19,120 bases of DNA. Origin: Betaproteobacteria bacterium (GTDB lineage Bacteria; Pseudomonadota; Gammaproteobacteria; Burkholderiales; SG8-39). The stretch covers positions 1 to 19,120 of the forward strand of contig SHXL01000027.1 of NCBI GenBank assembly GCA_009693345.1, in the 5' to 3' direction. Position 1 is the first letter of the stretch; each line of letters opens with the position of its first letter. The notes beneath the pieces were generated by a model. The model did not search any database and was not told the DNA's origin. It worked only from the letters and a program-made list of their open reading frames with translations. The translations under genes and the position numbers were made by a program. Below are positions 1 to 7,640 of the stretch, piece by piece.

Positions 1-543
1 CGGCGCGGTCCTCGCGAGCGTGATCATGTAATGCGTTTGGTGCGCATTGCTCGTCCAGACTTTAGTGCCGTTGATTTTCCAGCCTCCTTCGACCTTCGTT
101 GCGCGCGTGCGCACCGAGGAGAGATCCGAGCCCGAGTCGGGCTCGCTCATGCCGATGGAAAAATAGCAGCTGCCGGCGGCGATGCGCGGCAGGAGTTCGC
201 GCCTTGCCCGTTCGCTGCCGTAGCGCAGGATCTGGTGCCCGCTCTGCCGGTCCGCAATCCAGTGCGCGCCGACCGGGGCGCCGCCGGCGAGCATCTCCTC
301 GGTCACCACGTAGCGCTCGAGCGCCGAGCGCTCGTGGCCGCCGTAGCTTTTCGGCCAGCGCATCCCGATGTAGCCGCGCTCGCCGCACTTGCGGCTGAAC
401 CCGGGATCGAAGCTGTTCCAGGAATTGCGGCTGGGCGTGAACGCGCCGCTCGCCTGCTCCGCAGCGAGAAAATCCCGCACCCCGCGGCGCAATTCCTCCG
501 CTGCGGCCGGCAGCCGGACGGGTTCGAACCTGAATTCGTGCAT
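1..543 (-). CDS. Acyl-CoA dehydrogenase, N-terminal part (cut by window edge)
   Basis: Flavoprotein of the acyl-CoA dehydrogenase family, which oxidises acyl-CoA esters to 2-enoyl-CoA and passes electrons to ETF. 181 codons are visible, from ATG at 543 to the window edge; the C-terminal half with the catalytic base is outside. Residues 10-120 are the helical N-terminal domain. The FAD/substrate signature is at about 127-141 (YFSIGMSEPDSGSDLSS), followed by the beta-domain stretch GGWKINGTKVWTSNAH at 153-168, both typical of the family. An AGAGGAG ribosome site lies about 11 bases before the start. It is divergent from a crotonase 51 bases away, so the two probably act in one acyl-CoA pathway. 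The family call is secure; chain-length or substrate specificity cannot be told. Confidence 0.93.
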   Translation of the reverse strand, partial: MHEFRFEPVRLPAAAEELRRGVRDFLAAEQASGAFTPSRNSWNSFDPGFSRKCGERGYIGMRWPKSYGGHERSALERYVVTEEMLAGGAPVGAHWIADRQSGHQILRYGSERARRELLPRIAAGSCYFSIGMSEPDSGSDLSSVRTRATKVEGGWKINGTKVWTSNAHQTHYMITLARTAP

Positions 544-594
544 GATTCCCGTGCTCCTCTTGCCAATCAGTATCGATCTAACACACACTAAACC
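544..594. promoter_or_regulatory. Divergent promoter region of acyl-CoA dehydrogenase and crotonase genes
   Basis: This 51-base gap separates two divergent starts and is locally A/T-richer than its surroundings. On the minus strand a GATACT hexamer could be a -10 for the dehydrogenase gene. No convincing -35 is visible on either strand. Both promoters must lie here or reach into the genes, so they may share a regulator. This is positional inference with weak motif support. Confidence 0.3.
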
Positions 595-1383
595 ATGACC
601 GCAACCACCAAAGACGTCGGCGTTGATCTGAAGGACCGGGTCGGCACCGTGGAAATCCGCCGCCCGCCGAACAATTTTTTCGACAATGCCCTGATCGCGC
701 AGATCGGCGATGCCTTCGACGCCTTCGATCGCGACCCGGAATGCCGCGCCATCGTGCTCGCCGCCGCAGGCAAAGCGTTCTGCGCCGGCGCGGATTTCTC
801 GAACCGGCCGCTGACCGGCGCGCTTGCCGAGGGCCCGGATGGCGTCGCCAAACACCTCTACAAGGAGGCGCTGCGGCTGTTTCGCACGTGCAAGCCGATC
901 GTCGCCGCGGTGCACGGCGCCGCGGTGGGCGGCGGCCTCGGCCTCGCGCTGGTGGCCGATTTCAGGGTGACCTGCGCCGAAGCGCGCTTCAGCGCCAATT
1001 TCAACCGGCTGGGCTTCCATCCGGGCTTCGGCCTGACCACCACCCTGCCGCGGCTGATCGGCGCGCAGAAAGCGGCGCTGATGTTCTATACCGGCCGGCG
1101 CATTCCAGGAGACGAGGCCCTGGCGATCGGCCTGGCCGACGTGCTGGTGCCGAAGGCGGAAGTGCGTGCCGCCGCGCACGCGCTCGCCGAGGAAATCGCC
1201 CAGTCCGCGCCGCTCGCCGTCGTCTCCACGCGCGAAACGCTGCGACGCGGACTGGCCGAGCAGATCGAAGCCTCCACCGAGCGCGAATTGACCGAGCAGG
1301 AATGGCAGCGCCGCACCGCCGATTTCAAGGAAGGCGTCGCCGCGATGGCCGCGCGCCGCCTGCCGCACTTCCTCGGCCACTAG
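595..1383 (+). CDS. Crotonase (enoyl-CoA hydratase/isomerase) family protein lacking both hydratase glutamates
   Basis: 262-residue crotonase-fold protein, normal length for the family, acting on acyl-CoA thioesters in the cytoplasm. Seen: the first oxyanion-hole region GKAFCAGADF (59-68), the second with GGG at 112-114 in AVHGAAVGGGLGLAL, and the C-terminal part through LPRLIG. Aligned without gaps to remembered rat mitochondrial enoyl-CoA hydratase, its catalytic Glu144 and Glu164 fall on Gly116 and Phe136 here. Simple hydratase chemistry is therefore doubtful, and an isomerase, hydrolase-like or other crotonase reaction is possible. It is divergent from an acyl-CoA dehydrogenase, which supports a shared CoA-ester pathway. 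It ends with TAG. Product family is certain; the reaction is not known. Confidence 0.92.
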   Translation: MTATTKDVGVDLKDRVGTVEIRRPPNNFFDNALIAQIGDAFDAFDRDPECRAIVLAAAGKAFCAGADFSNRPLTGALAEGPDGVAKHLYKEALRLFRTCKPIVAAVHGAAVGGGLGLALVADFRVTCAEARFSANFNRLGFHPGFGLTTTLPRLIGAQKAALMFYTGRRIPGDEALAIGLADVLVPKAEVRAAAHALAEEIAQSAPLAVVSTRETLRRGLAEQIEASTERELTEQEWQRRTADFKEGVAAMAARRLPHFLGH

Positions 1384-1408
1384 CTCCGGCGGGCGCGGCC
1401 GGCGATTT

Positions 1409-2167
1409 CTATTTCCGGTCCGGGTAGCTGACCGCTATCCCTGCGCGCACGTCCTGCTGGATGCCGTACTGGGCGAACGGGTAGCGGAAGCCGTTCTTCG
1501 CCAGCGCTTCCATGCCGGCGATTGCTTTTTCGAGCTGCTCCGGCGGCAGCGCCATCAGCATCTCGTCGTCCAGAACTCCACCGTAGCGGCGCTCGGCGAA
1601 ACACGGAATCGACAGGCTCGGCTCGCGCGTGCGCAGCTCGCGTCCCCAGGAATCGGCGCAGGCGGACTCGCCCACCACGCTCCAGTCGAAGCGACTGTAG
1701 CCGGACCACTGCAGGCCGTTGATGAAATAGATCATCGCGCCCGGCGTGGCGTAAAAGAGCGCGATGTCGGGCGGGTCCAGGCGGCCCGATGCCAGCGGCG
1801 CAACGGCGAGCGCCCTGTACTTGCCCACCGGCACCACATTCATCGCCTTCTGGTGCGCCGAGGCATCCACGGGGGTGGCGTACCAGACGCCCACCATGTG
1901 CTGGCCCGAGTACCATTTTTCAGTTTGGCCGCCCAGGCCCACCACCGAGCGGCACTGGTCGCCGACGAGGTCATCGGTGGTGATGCCGACGGTCCAGCCC
2001 AGGCGCGCCGCCTGCGCCACGATCTGATCGAGCGTGTGCACCGTTCCTTTCGGCCGCCGAACTTTCGGAATGGCCTCCATCTGCGCGACGGTTTCGTAGA
2101 GCTTCATCCCGAAGGGGATCGAGCGCAGGCGCAGCAGGCCCTCAAGTTTCGCGACGAGTTCTTTCAT
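1409..2167 (-). CDS. DUF169 (COG2043) family protein
   Basis: 252-residue protein of the uncharacterised DUF169 family. Recognised from the family-typical blocks HMVGVWYATPVDASAHQKAM, the NGLQWSGYSRF segment, VGESACADSWGREL and SIPCFAERRYGG, in that order through the middle and C-terminal half. No signal peptide or membrane span is visible, so it is probably cytoplasmic. The ATG at 2167 was chosen over the much longer upstream extension because homology starts there and because it follows the stop of the DoxX gene by only two bases, which indicates translational coupling. It converges on the crotonase gene with 25 bases between. The role of DUF169 is not established; I infer only that it is co-expressed with the DoxX membrane protein. 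Confidence 0.85.
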   Translation of the reverse strand: MKELVAKLEGLLRLRSIPFGMKLYETVAQMEAIPKVRRPKGTVHTLDQIVAQAARLGWTVGITTDDLVGDQCRSVVGLGGQTEKWYSGQHMVGVWYATPVDASAHQKAMNVVPVGKYRALAVAPLASGRLDPPDIALFYATPGAMIYFINGLQWSGYSRFDWSVVGESACADSWGRELRTREPSLSIPCFAERRYGGVLDDEMLMALPPEQLEKAIAGMEALAKNGFRYPFAQYGIQQDVRAGIAVSYPDRK

Positions 2168-2169
2168 GC

Positions 2170-2625
2170 TCAGAGTTCGCGGCCGATCCTGCGGTCGAGC
2201 GAGTACGGCCCGCCGCCGCGCCACCAGATGGTGAGCGACACCAAGCCCCACAACAACACGAACTCGTAGCCCCGGTTCAGCCAGGAGAAGCCGTTCGGCA
2301 GGTAATGCACGAACATTATCACCGCCGTTTCGATCGTCACCATGGCGGCGAAAAAGCGCGTGAACAGGCCCGCGGCGATGGCGAGCCCCCCGGCAAATTC
2401 CACCAGGATCAGGAAATAGAGGAGCGGCACCGGGTCCGTATAGCTCATCTTCACGAATGCCGGCGCCATCGCCTCGACGCCGCGCGAGATCTTGCCCCAG
2501 CCGTGCACCGCGAGGATCAGGCCGCAGGCGCAACGCAGGAGCAGCCAGGACAACGGCTCCAGGAAATCGTAGAACGACCGCAAGGCCGGAAAAAACAGCT
2601 TCGGCTCGCCATTGGATTCAGACAT
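2170..2625 (-). CDS. DoxX family membrane protein
   Basis: 151-residue integral membrane protein of the DoxX family. Four hydrophobic segments are visible, at about residues 24-44, 64-86, 88-107 and 119-137, with the typical motif AVHGWGKI after the first helix and the segment LVEFAGGLAIAAGLFTRF around the second and third. Family members sit in the inner membrane; some are linked to quinone, thiosulfate or redox-stress functions, but many have no known role. It is the first gene of a two-gene minus-strand unit with the DUF169 gene, separated by two bases. It is divergent, by 40 bases, from the molybdenum hydroxylase gene, which suggests a possible redox link. That link is inference from position only. 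Confidence 0.88.
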   Translation of the reverse strand: MSESNGEPKLFFPALRSFYDFLEPLSWLLLRCACGLILAVHGWGKISRGVEAMAPAFVKMSYTDPVPLLYFLILVEFAGGLAIAAGLFTRFFAAMVTIETAVIMFVHYLPNGFSWLNRGYEFVLLWGLVSLTIWWRGGGPYSLDRRIGREL

Positions 2626-2650
2626 CTCGCCACATCGTTGGCCTGCGGCT

Positions 2651-2656
2651 TAGAAT
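2651..2656 (+). promoter_or_regulatory. Possible -10 element for molybdenum hydroxylase gene
   Basis: TAGAAT lies nine bases before the ATG at 2666, in a divergent gap of only 40 bases. If used, transcription would begin almost at the start codon, giving a very short leader. No good -35 is seen. This is motif matching only. Confidence 0.25.
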
Positions 2657-2665
2657 GCGGCCACT

Positions 2666-4954
2666 ATGAACGAACAATTCGGCATCGGTCAACCCGTTTC
2701 CCGATTCGAAGACCCGCGCCTGCTGCGCGGCGAGGGGCGCTACGTCAATGACATCATGGTGCCGGGACAGGTCCACCTGGTACTGCTGCGCTCGCCGCAC
2801 GCGCACGCGCGGATCGTGTCGATTGACAGCTCGGCCGCGCTCGCCGCGCCCGGGGTACTGGGGGTCTTCACGGTCGCGGACCTGGAGCGCGACGGCGTCG
2901 GCACCACCGCGCCCGCGTTCAAGCGCAGCCGCCCGGACGGCTCGCCCATGTTCTGGCGCGCGCATCCGGGCTTGGCGAAGGAAAAAGTACGCCATGTCGG
3001 CGAACCGGTCGCGGCGGTGGTGGCCGAGAGCGAGGCGCAGGCGAAGGACGCCGCCGACTTGGTAGCGGTGGAATACGACCCCCTGCCGGTGGACGGCGCG
3101 GTCTGGGCGGAGTGCCCGGACAACGTCAGCAACCTGTTCGAGGTGGGCAACAAGGCGGCGACCGAAGCCGCGTTCGCGCGCGCGGCGCACATCGTCAAGC
3201 GGCGCTACGAGGTCTCGCGCGTGCACGCGCAATTCATGGAGCCGCGCGGCGCGCTGGGCCAATGGGACGCGGGCGAAGGCCGCTATACGCTGCATTGCGA
3301 CGTGCAGTATCCGCACCGCGTGCGCGAAGTGCTCGCCGGGCTGCTGCAAGTCCCGGAGCACCGCGTCCGCGTCGTCTGCAACGACGTCGGCGGCGCGTTC
3401 GGCGCCAAGGGCTGGGCGCACCTGGAGCACCGCATCGTGCTGTGGCTCGCGCGCAAGCTCGGGCGCCCCGTGAAATGGCTCTGCGATCGCAGCGAGGCGC
3501 CGCTCGCGGACGATCATGCGCGCGACCTCGTGAGCGAGGCGGAACTTGCGCTCGATGCCGGGCACCGGTTCCTGGGCTTGCGCGTGCGCAACACCAGCGC
3601 GCTCGGCGCCTACGTCTCCAGCGACCGCAACCTGCTACCGAGTTTCGCCAACCTCGGCTCGCTCGCCGGCATGTACCTGCTCCCCGCGGCGCACATCAGC
3701 GTGATCGGCATGCTCAGCCACACCAGCTCGCTCGCACCGTACCGCGGCAACGGCCGGCCCGAGGCGATCTACATCCTCGAGCGGCTGATCGACGACGCGG
3801 CACGCGAGCTGAACGTGGGTCGGGTCGAACTGCGGCGGCGCAACCTGATCCCGCCTTCGGCGATGCCGTACAGGACCGCGATTACCTTTACCTACGATTG
3901 CGGGGAATTCGAGAAGGGACTCGACAAGGCGCTCAAACTGTCGAAGTGGTCCGATTTTTCTTCGCGAAGAGAAATTTCCAAATCGAAAGGAAAACTCAGG
4001 GGAATCGGTCTTGCAAACGCCATCGAGCGCGCTGCGGCGCCGGGCATGGAATACGCCGAGGTGCGCTTCGACGCCAGCGGCACGGCGACGCTCATGGTGG
4101 GGACCACGAGCCAGGGACAAGGCCACGAGACCATGTACCGGCAGATCGCGGGCACCCGGCTCGGCCTCGCCCAGGCGGATCTGCGCGTGGTGGAGGGCGA
4201 TTCCGATGCGGTGGCCTTCGGCGCCGGAAGCTTCGGGTCGCGCTCGGCGGCGATCGGCGGCACCGCGCTGTGGCATGCCGCCGACAAGGTGATCGCCAAG
4301 GGAAAGCGCATCGCCGCCCACCTGCTGGAGGCTGCCGATGCCGACATCGCATTTGCCGCCGGGCGCTTCGCCATCGCCGGCACCGACAGGAGCCTCGCGT
4401 GGAAGGACATCGCGCGTGCCGCATACGGTGCGCCGCTGCCCGCTGGCATCGAGCCGGGCCTGGTGGAAGGCGCCAGCTTCTCGCCGGTGCAGGAAACCTT
4501 CCCCAACGGCACGCACGTCTGCGAAGTCGAAGTGGACCCCGAGACCGGCAGCGTGACGCCCGTCAGCTACGTGGTGGTCGACGACGTCGGCAACGAAATC
4601 AACCCGCTGACGCTCGAAGGCCAGGTGGTGGGCGGCATCGTCCAGGGCCTGGGCCAGATCCTGATGGAGCGGATCGTCTACGACCCGGAATCAGGGCAGC
4701 TGCTCACCGCCTCGTTCATGGATTACGCCATGCCGCGCGCCGGCGACCTGTGCAATTTCGAGGTCGGGCACAACCCGGTGCCGACGAAACTCAATCCGCT
4801 GGGCGCCAAGGGCGCGGGCGAAGCGGGCACCGTGGGCGCGCTCGCCGCGGCGATGAACGCCATCGTGGATGCTCTCGGCACGGAAAACATCGACATGCCA
4901 GCGACACCCGAGCGCGTTTGGCGCGCGCTGCGGACTCCGCTCAGTTCGCGCTGA
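2666..4954 (+). CDS. Molybdopterin-binding large subunit, xanthine dehydrogenase/CoxL family
   Basis: 762-residue catalytic subunit of a molybdenum hydroxylase, which inserts water-derived oxygen into a C-H bond of an aromatic, heterocyclic or aldehyde substrate. Residues about 20-130 form the aldehyde oxidase/xanthine dehydrogenase a/b hammerhead domain and the rest is the molybdopterin-binding domain. Visible cofactor motifs are GGAFGAKG from residue 242, PYRGNGR at 358-364 and GAKGAGEAG at 713-721 with the catalytic Glu at 719. The active-site loop is not the AYRCSFR loop of form I CO dehydrogenase, so CO oxidation is unlikely. The usual FAD (CoxM-like) and 2Fe-2S (CoxS-like) subunits are absent from the window. 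Its 3' end overlaps the convergent receptor gene by 14 bases. Family secure, substrate unknown. Confidence 0.93.
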   Translation: MNEQFGIGQPVSRFEDPRLLRGEGRYVNDIMVPGQVHLVLLRSPHAHARIVSIDSSAALAAPGVLGVFTVADLERDGVGTTAPAFKRSRPDGSPMFWRAHPGLAKEKVRHVGEPVAAVVAESEAQAKDAADLVAVEYDPLPVDGAVWAECPDNVSNLFEVGNKAATEAAFARAAHIVKRRYEVSRVHAQFMEPRGALGQWDAGEGRYTLHCDVQYPHRVREVLAGLLQVPEHRVRVVCNDVGGAFGAKGWAHLEHRIVLWLARKLGRPVKWLCDRSEAPLADDHARDLVSEAELALDAGHRFLGLRVRNTSALGAYVSSDRNLLPSFANLGSLAGMYLLPAAHISVIGMLSHTSSLAPYRGNGRPEAIYILERLIDDAARELNVGRVELRRRNLIPPSAMPYRTAITFTYDCGEFEKGLDKALKLSKWSDFSSRREISKSKGKLRGIGLANAIERAAAPGMEYAEVRFDASGTATLMVGTTSQGQGHETMYRQIAGTRLGLAQADLRVVEGDSDAVAFGAGSFGSRSAAIGGTALWHAADKVIAKGKRIAAHLLEAADADIAFAAGRFAIAGTDRSLAWKDIARAAYGAPLPAGIEPGLVEGASFSPVQETFPNGTHVCEVEVDPETGSVTPVSYVVVDDVGNEINPLTLEGQVVGGIVQGLGQILMERIVYDPESGQLLTASFMDYAMPRAGDLCNFEVGHNPVPTKLNPLGAKGAGEAGTVGALAAAMNAIVDALGTENIDMPATPERVWRALRTPLSSR

Positions 4955-5903
4955 TTTTCGCTTCCTTCACGACGCGGCCCCAGGTCGCGTACTCGCGCTC
5001 GATAGTCTTCGCCAGCGCCTCGCTCGTGCCAGGCTGCGGCTCCAGACCGTGGCTGATCAACTGCTCGCGCACCTCCGGCGCGGCGAGCGACTTCACCAGC
5101 GCCAGGTTCAGGCGCACGAGGATTTCCTTCGGCGTTTTCACCGGCGCGACGTAGGCGTACCAGTTGGTCGCCTCGTAGCCGGGGTAGCCGGACTCGGCGA
5201 TCGTGGGCACCTCCGGCATCGCCAGCGAGCGCTGCGCCCCGGTGCTGGCGAGGGCGCGCAGTTTCCCGGCCTTGATATGCCCGACCACCGATGCCGGCGT
5301 CGCAAAGATTGCCGTGATTTGGCCGCCGAGCAGGTCGGTGGTGGCGGGCCCGCCCCCTTTGTACGGCACGTGCACAAAGTCGATCTTGGCGTAGATGCGG
5401 AACAGTTCGCCTGCCAGGTGCCCGGCATTGCCGATCCCCGATGAACCGTAATTGAGGCTGCCCGGTTTCGCCTTCGCGAGCGCGACGAATTCCGCGAGCG
5501 TATTCGCCGGTACCGAGGGATGGATCACCAGCACGTTCGGGAAAACCACCGCCATGGTGATCGGCGCGAGGTCGCGCAGCGGATCGTAGGGCGGCTTGGG
5601 CGGCAGGTGCGGCGTGATCGCCATCGACCCGACCGAAGCAAGCAGGATGGTGTAGCCGTCGGGCGCCGCCTTCACCACCAGGTCGGTCGCGATGTTGCCG
5701 CCCGCACCCGGCTTGTTCTCGACCAGCACGCTCTGGCCGAGATTCTCGCCGAGCTTCTTCGCGATGATTCGCGAGGCGGTGTCGGTGCCGCCGCCCGGGG
5801 CGAAACCGACCACCATCGTGACGGGGCGGGCCGGATAGGGAGCCTGCGCCGCCGCGGCACCGGCGAACAATGTCGCAAATGCAATGCAGAGAATTCTTTT
5901 CAT
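4941..5903 (-). CDS. Bug/TctC family periplasmic solute-binding protein
   Basis: 320-residue extracytoplasmic receptor of the tripartite tricarboxylate transporter (Bug) family, which captures carboxylates or related small molecules in the periplasm. Residues 1-19 are a Sec signal peptide ending AGAAAA-Q. Family hallmarks follow: VGFAPGGGTDTASR, VLVENKPGAGGNIA, APDGYTILL, FVHVPYKGGGPATTDLLGGQ and EVPTIAESGYPGYEA. It is the second gene of a two-gene unit, starting one base after the stop of a paralogue (TGA-C-ATG), so it is translationally coupled. No TctA or TctB membrane components are nearby, as is common for Bug receptors. It probably feeds substrate to the neighbouring catabolic genes; that is inference. 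Confidence 0.93.
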   Translation of the reverse strand: MKRILCIAFATLFAGAAAAQAPYPARPVTMVVGFAPGGGTDTASRIIAKKLGENLGQSVLVENKPGAGGNIATDLVVKAAPDGYTILLASVGSMAITPHLPPKPPYDPLRDLAPITMAVVFPNVLVIHPSVPANTLAEFVALAKAKPGSLNYGSSGIGNAGHLAGELFRIYAKIDFVHVPYKGGGPATTDLLGGQITAIFATPASVVGHIKAGKLRALASTGAQRSLAMPEVPTIAESGYPGYEATNWYAYVAPVKTPKEILVRLNLALVKSLAAPEVREQLISHGLEPQPGTSEALAKTIEREYATWGRVVKEAKISAN

Positions 5904-5904
5904 G

Positions 5905-6897
5905 TCAGTCCGCCCTTGCGCCAGAGTCTTTCACCAGCCGTGCCCACAGTTTCGCATCCTGCGCGATGAAGGCGGCGAATTCCTCGGGCGATCGGCAGCC
6001 TGAAGCTTCGGTACCTTCCTTTGCCAGCGCCTTGCCGATTGCCGGCGAAACGATGACCGCCGCGGTCGCGTCGAACATCCGCTTCACGATCTCCCGCGGG
6101 GTGCCGGCGGGGAAGAAGAAACCGTACCAGAAGGAAATTTCATACTCGGGCAAGCCGGCCTCCGCCATGCCGGGGACGCCAGGTACCAGAGGGGTGCGCT
6201 CGCGACTGGTAACTGCAAGCGCGCGCAAGCGGCCGCTCGGGTTCTGACCCGTCTGCACGTGCGGCAGGACCGACGGCGGCGTCGCGAAGGAGAGCTGGAC
6301 ATCTCCCGCGAGCAGGGCCTGCACCGAGGGCGCGCCGCCCTTGAACGGCACATGCACCATGTCCACGCCTGCGAGGCGCATGAAGAGCACCGCAGCGAGG
6401 TGCGGCGCCGAGCCGTTGCCCGAGGTGCCGAAATTCAGCTTGCCCGGATTTTTCTTCGCGTAGTCGATCAGTTCGTGCAGCGAGCCCACGCCGATGCCGG
6501 CGTGCGCGGCGACAAGCAGCGGCGAGGAGGTCACCCTGCTCACCGGCGCGAGGTCGCGCTTCCCATCGAAGCCGGCCTTCGGGCTGAGGATCGGATTGAC
6601 CAGGATGCTGGAGGGGCTGGCGATGAGCAGCGTGTAGCCGTCGGGCGCCGATTTGGCGACGTATTCGGCGGCGATGCTGGAACCGGCGCCGGGACGGTTT
6701 TCCACGATGATCGGCTGCCCGAGCTCCCTCGAGAGCAACTCCTGGAAGGTGCGCGAAACGAAATCCGCCGCGCCGCCCGGCGCGAAGCCGACCACCAGCT
6801 TCACCGCGCGAATTGGATAAGTCTGCGCCATGGCGGGCGCCTGCAGCAACGCAAACGCCGCCAACAAACCCGCGATCCATCGAATCCGGTCAGGCAT
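5905..6897 (-). CDS. Bug/TctC family periplasmic solute-binding protein (paralogue)
   Basis: 330-residue receptor of the same Bug family as the next gene. The start at 6897 is preferred to an ATG 13 codons upstream because a GGAAGAG ribosome site (6902-6908 on the complementary strand) lies four bases before it and because it places the signal peptide (IAGLLAAFALLQAPAMAQ) at the N-terminus. Hallmarks are VGFAPGGAADFVSR, IIVENRPGAGSSIA, APDGYTLLIA, MVHVPFKGGAPSVQALLAGD and GVPGMAEAGLPEYE. The ligand loop differs from its neighbour (GGAAD against GGGTD), so the two may bind different ligands. It is the first gene of the pair. Family certain, ligand unknown. Confidence 0.93.
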   Translation of the reverse strand: MPDRIRWIAGLLAAFALLQAPAMAQTYPIRAVKLVVGFAPGGAADFVSRTFQELLSRELGQPIIVENRPGAGSSIAAEYVAKSAPDGYTLLIASPSSILVNPILSPKAGFDGKRDLAPVSRVTSSPLLVAAHAGIGVGSLHELIDYAKKNPGKLNFGTSGNGSAPHLAAVLFMRLAGVDMVHVPFKGGAPSVQALLAGDVQLSFATPPSVLPHVQTGQNPSGRLRALAVTSRERTPLVPGVPGMAEAGLPEYEISFWYGFFFPAGTPREIVKRMFDATAAVIVSPAIGKALAKEGTEASGCRSPEEFAAFIAQDAKLWARLVKDSGARAD

Positions 6898-6975
6898 TTC
6901 GCTCTTCCAACGCTGCAGTCGGGGAGGTCGATCCATGGCGGGGAAGATCAGCAGGCAAGAATGTCAGGGGTGTTG

Positions 6976-7146
6976 CTAAACGATTTTTCGGACGCCCCTT
7001 GCGTCGCCTGCGGGTCCGAGCAGCCACAGCGAGTCGACCAGTTTTGCCGGACCGCCGAATTCATCGACGGCCTCGATCACCCCGGGAAACATCGAAAGGT
7101 AGTCGTGGCCGCAAATGATTGACGCTCCGACCTTTCGCGCCCACAT
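6976..7146 (-). pseudogene. C-terminal remnant of a class I SAM-dependent methyltransferase-like protein
   Basis: A 56-residue reading frame, too short for standard gene calling, starts at a Met at 7146 and ends with TAG at 6976. It contains ICGHDYLSMFPGVIEAVDEF, preceded by W-ARKV-GAS. This resembles the C-terminal strand-and-helix region of class I methyltransferases (pattern W-x-KV-x-G-G-x-I-x-GHDY, then PGV-x-x-AVDEF), whose SAM-binding half would lie upstream. Upstream the frame is closed by TAA TGA and no ribosome site precedes the Met, so the gene appears 5'-truncated. It lies in the 334-base stretch (6898-7231) that holds nothing else apart from the possible promoter of the next gene. 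The family call is from memory of the motif and is moderate. Confidence 0.42.
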
Positions 7147-7206
7147 CTGGTTACAAATTGAAACACTTCATTACCAAAATGTCCTCCTGAGGCGCGACGG
7201 CGGGAC

Positions 7207-7212
7207 TATGCT
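7207..7212 (+). promoter_or_regulatory. Possible -10 element for Tyr-rich exported protein gene
   Basis: TATGCT sits 19 bases before the ATG at 7232, with a clear GAGAGGTGA ribosome site (7221-7229) between them. No strong -35 was found. The spacing would give a leader of about 13 bases. Confidence 0.3.
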
Positions 7213-7231
7213 TTGTGTCCGAGAGGTGACC

Positions 7232-7624
7232 ATGAAAACAACCAAAGCATTGCTTGTCTTGGCCGTCGCCGTTGCCGGGCTTGCGGGTGCCAGTTCCGTG
7301 CTTGCCCAGTTTCGCCACTCCCACGGCCCGCGCGTTTCGATCAGCTTCGGTTTCGGCGTGCCGTTCGCGGCGTACCCGTACTACTACCCGACGTATTACG
7401 CGCCGTATTACTCGCCTTACGCCTACCCCGCGTACTATCCGGTGCCGGTCGTGGTGCAGCAGCAGGCGCCCGTATACGTCGAACAGAATCCGCATCCCGC
7501 GCCCTCGGCGCAACCATCGGCGCCCGCGAACTACTGGTACTACTGCGCCGACTCGCGCGCCTACTATCCGTACGTGAGGGACTGTCCGGCAGGGTGGCAG
7601 CGCGTCGCGCCGCAACTCGGCTGA
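7232..7624 (+). CDS. Small exported Tyr/Pro-rich protein
   Basis: 130-residue protein with a Sec signal peptide of about 24 residues (MKTTKALLVLAVAVAGLAG, ending SSVLA-Q). A Tyr/Pro-rich middle (about residues 46-75, many YY and YP pairs) is followed by a Pro/Gln spacer, then a conserved-looking C-terminal block WYYCADSRAYYPYVRDCPAGW with two Cys that could form a disulfide. Similar small proteins occur in many betaproteobacteria, but I know no function. The ATG at 7232 is chosen over an upstream extension because of the signal peptide and the GAGAGGTGA ribosome site. A lipoprotein gene follows after 16 bases, so both probably form one operon at the cell envelope. Confidence 0.82.
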   Translation: MKTTKALLVLAVAVAGLAGASSVLAQFRHSHGPRVSISFGFGVPFAAYPYYYPTYYAPYYSPYAYPAYYPVPVVVQQQAPVYVEQNPHPAPSAQPSAPANYWYYCADSRAYYPYVRDCPAGWQRVAPQLG

Positions 7625-7640
7625 TGAAAGCTTGCGCATC

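Noticed and set aside
1409..2533. Extending the DUF169 protein to a 374-residue start
   Set aside because: The extra N-terminus is antisense-frame sequence over the DoxX gene; family homology begins at 2167.
2666..4954. Carbon monoxide dehydrogenase (coxL)
   Set aside because: The form I loop AYRCSFR is absent (PYRGNGR instead) and CoxM/CoxS are not adjacent.
3112..5154. A 680-residue open frame on the plus strand and long minus-strand frames over the molybdenum hydroxylase gene
   Set aside because: Arg/Ala/Pro-rich translations without motifs; they are frame shadows of a GC-rich gene with clear homology.
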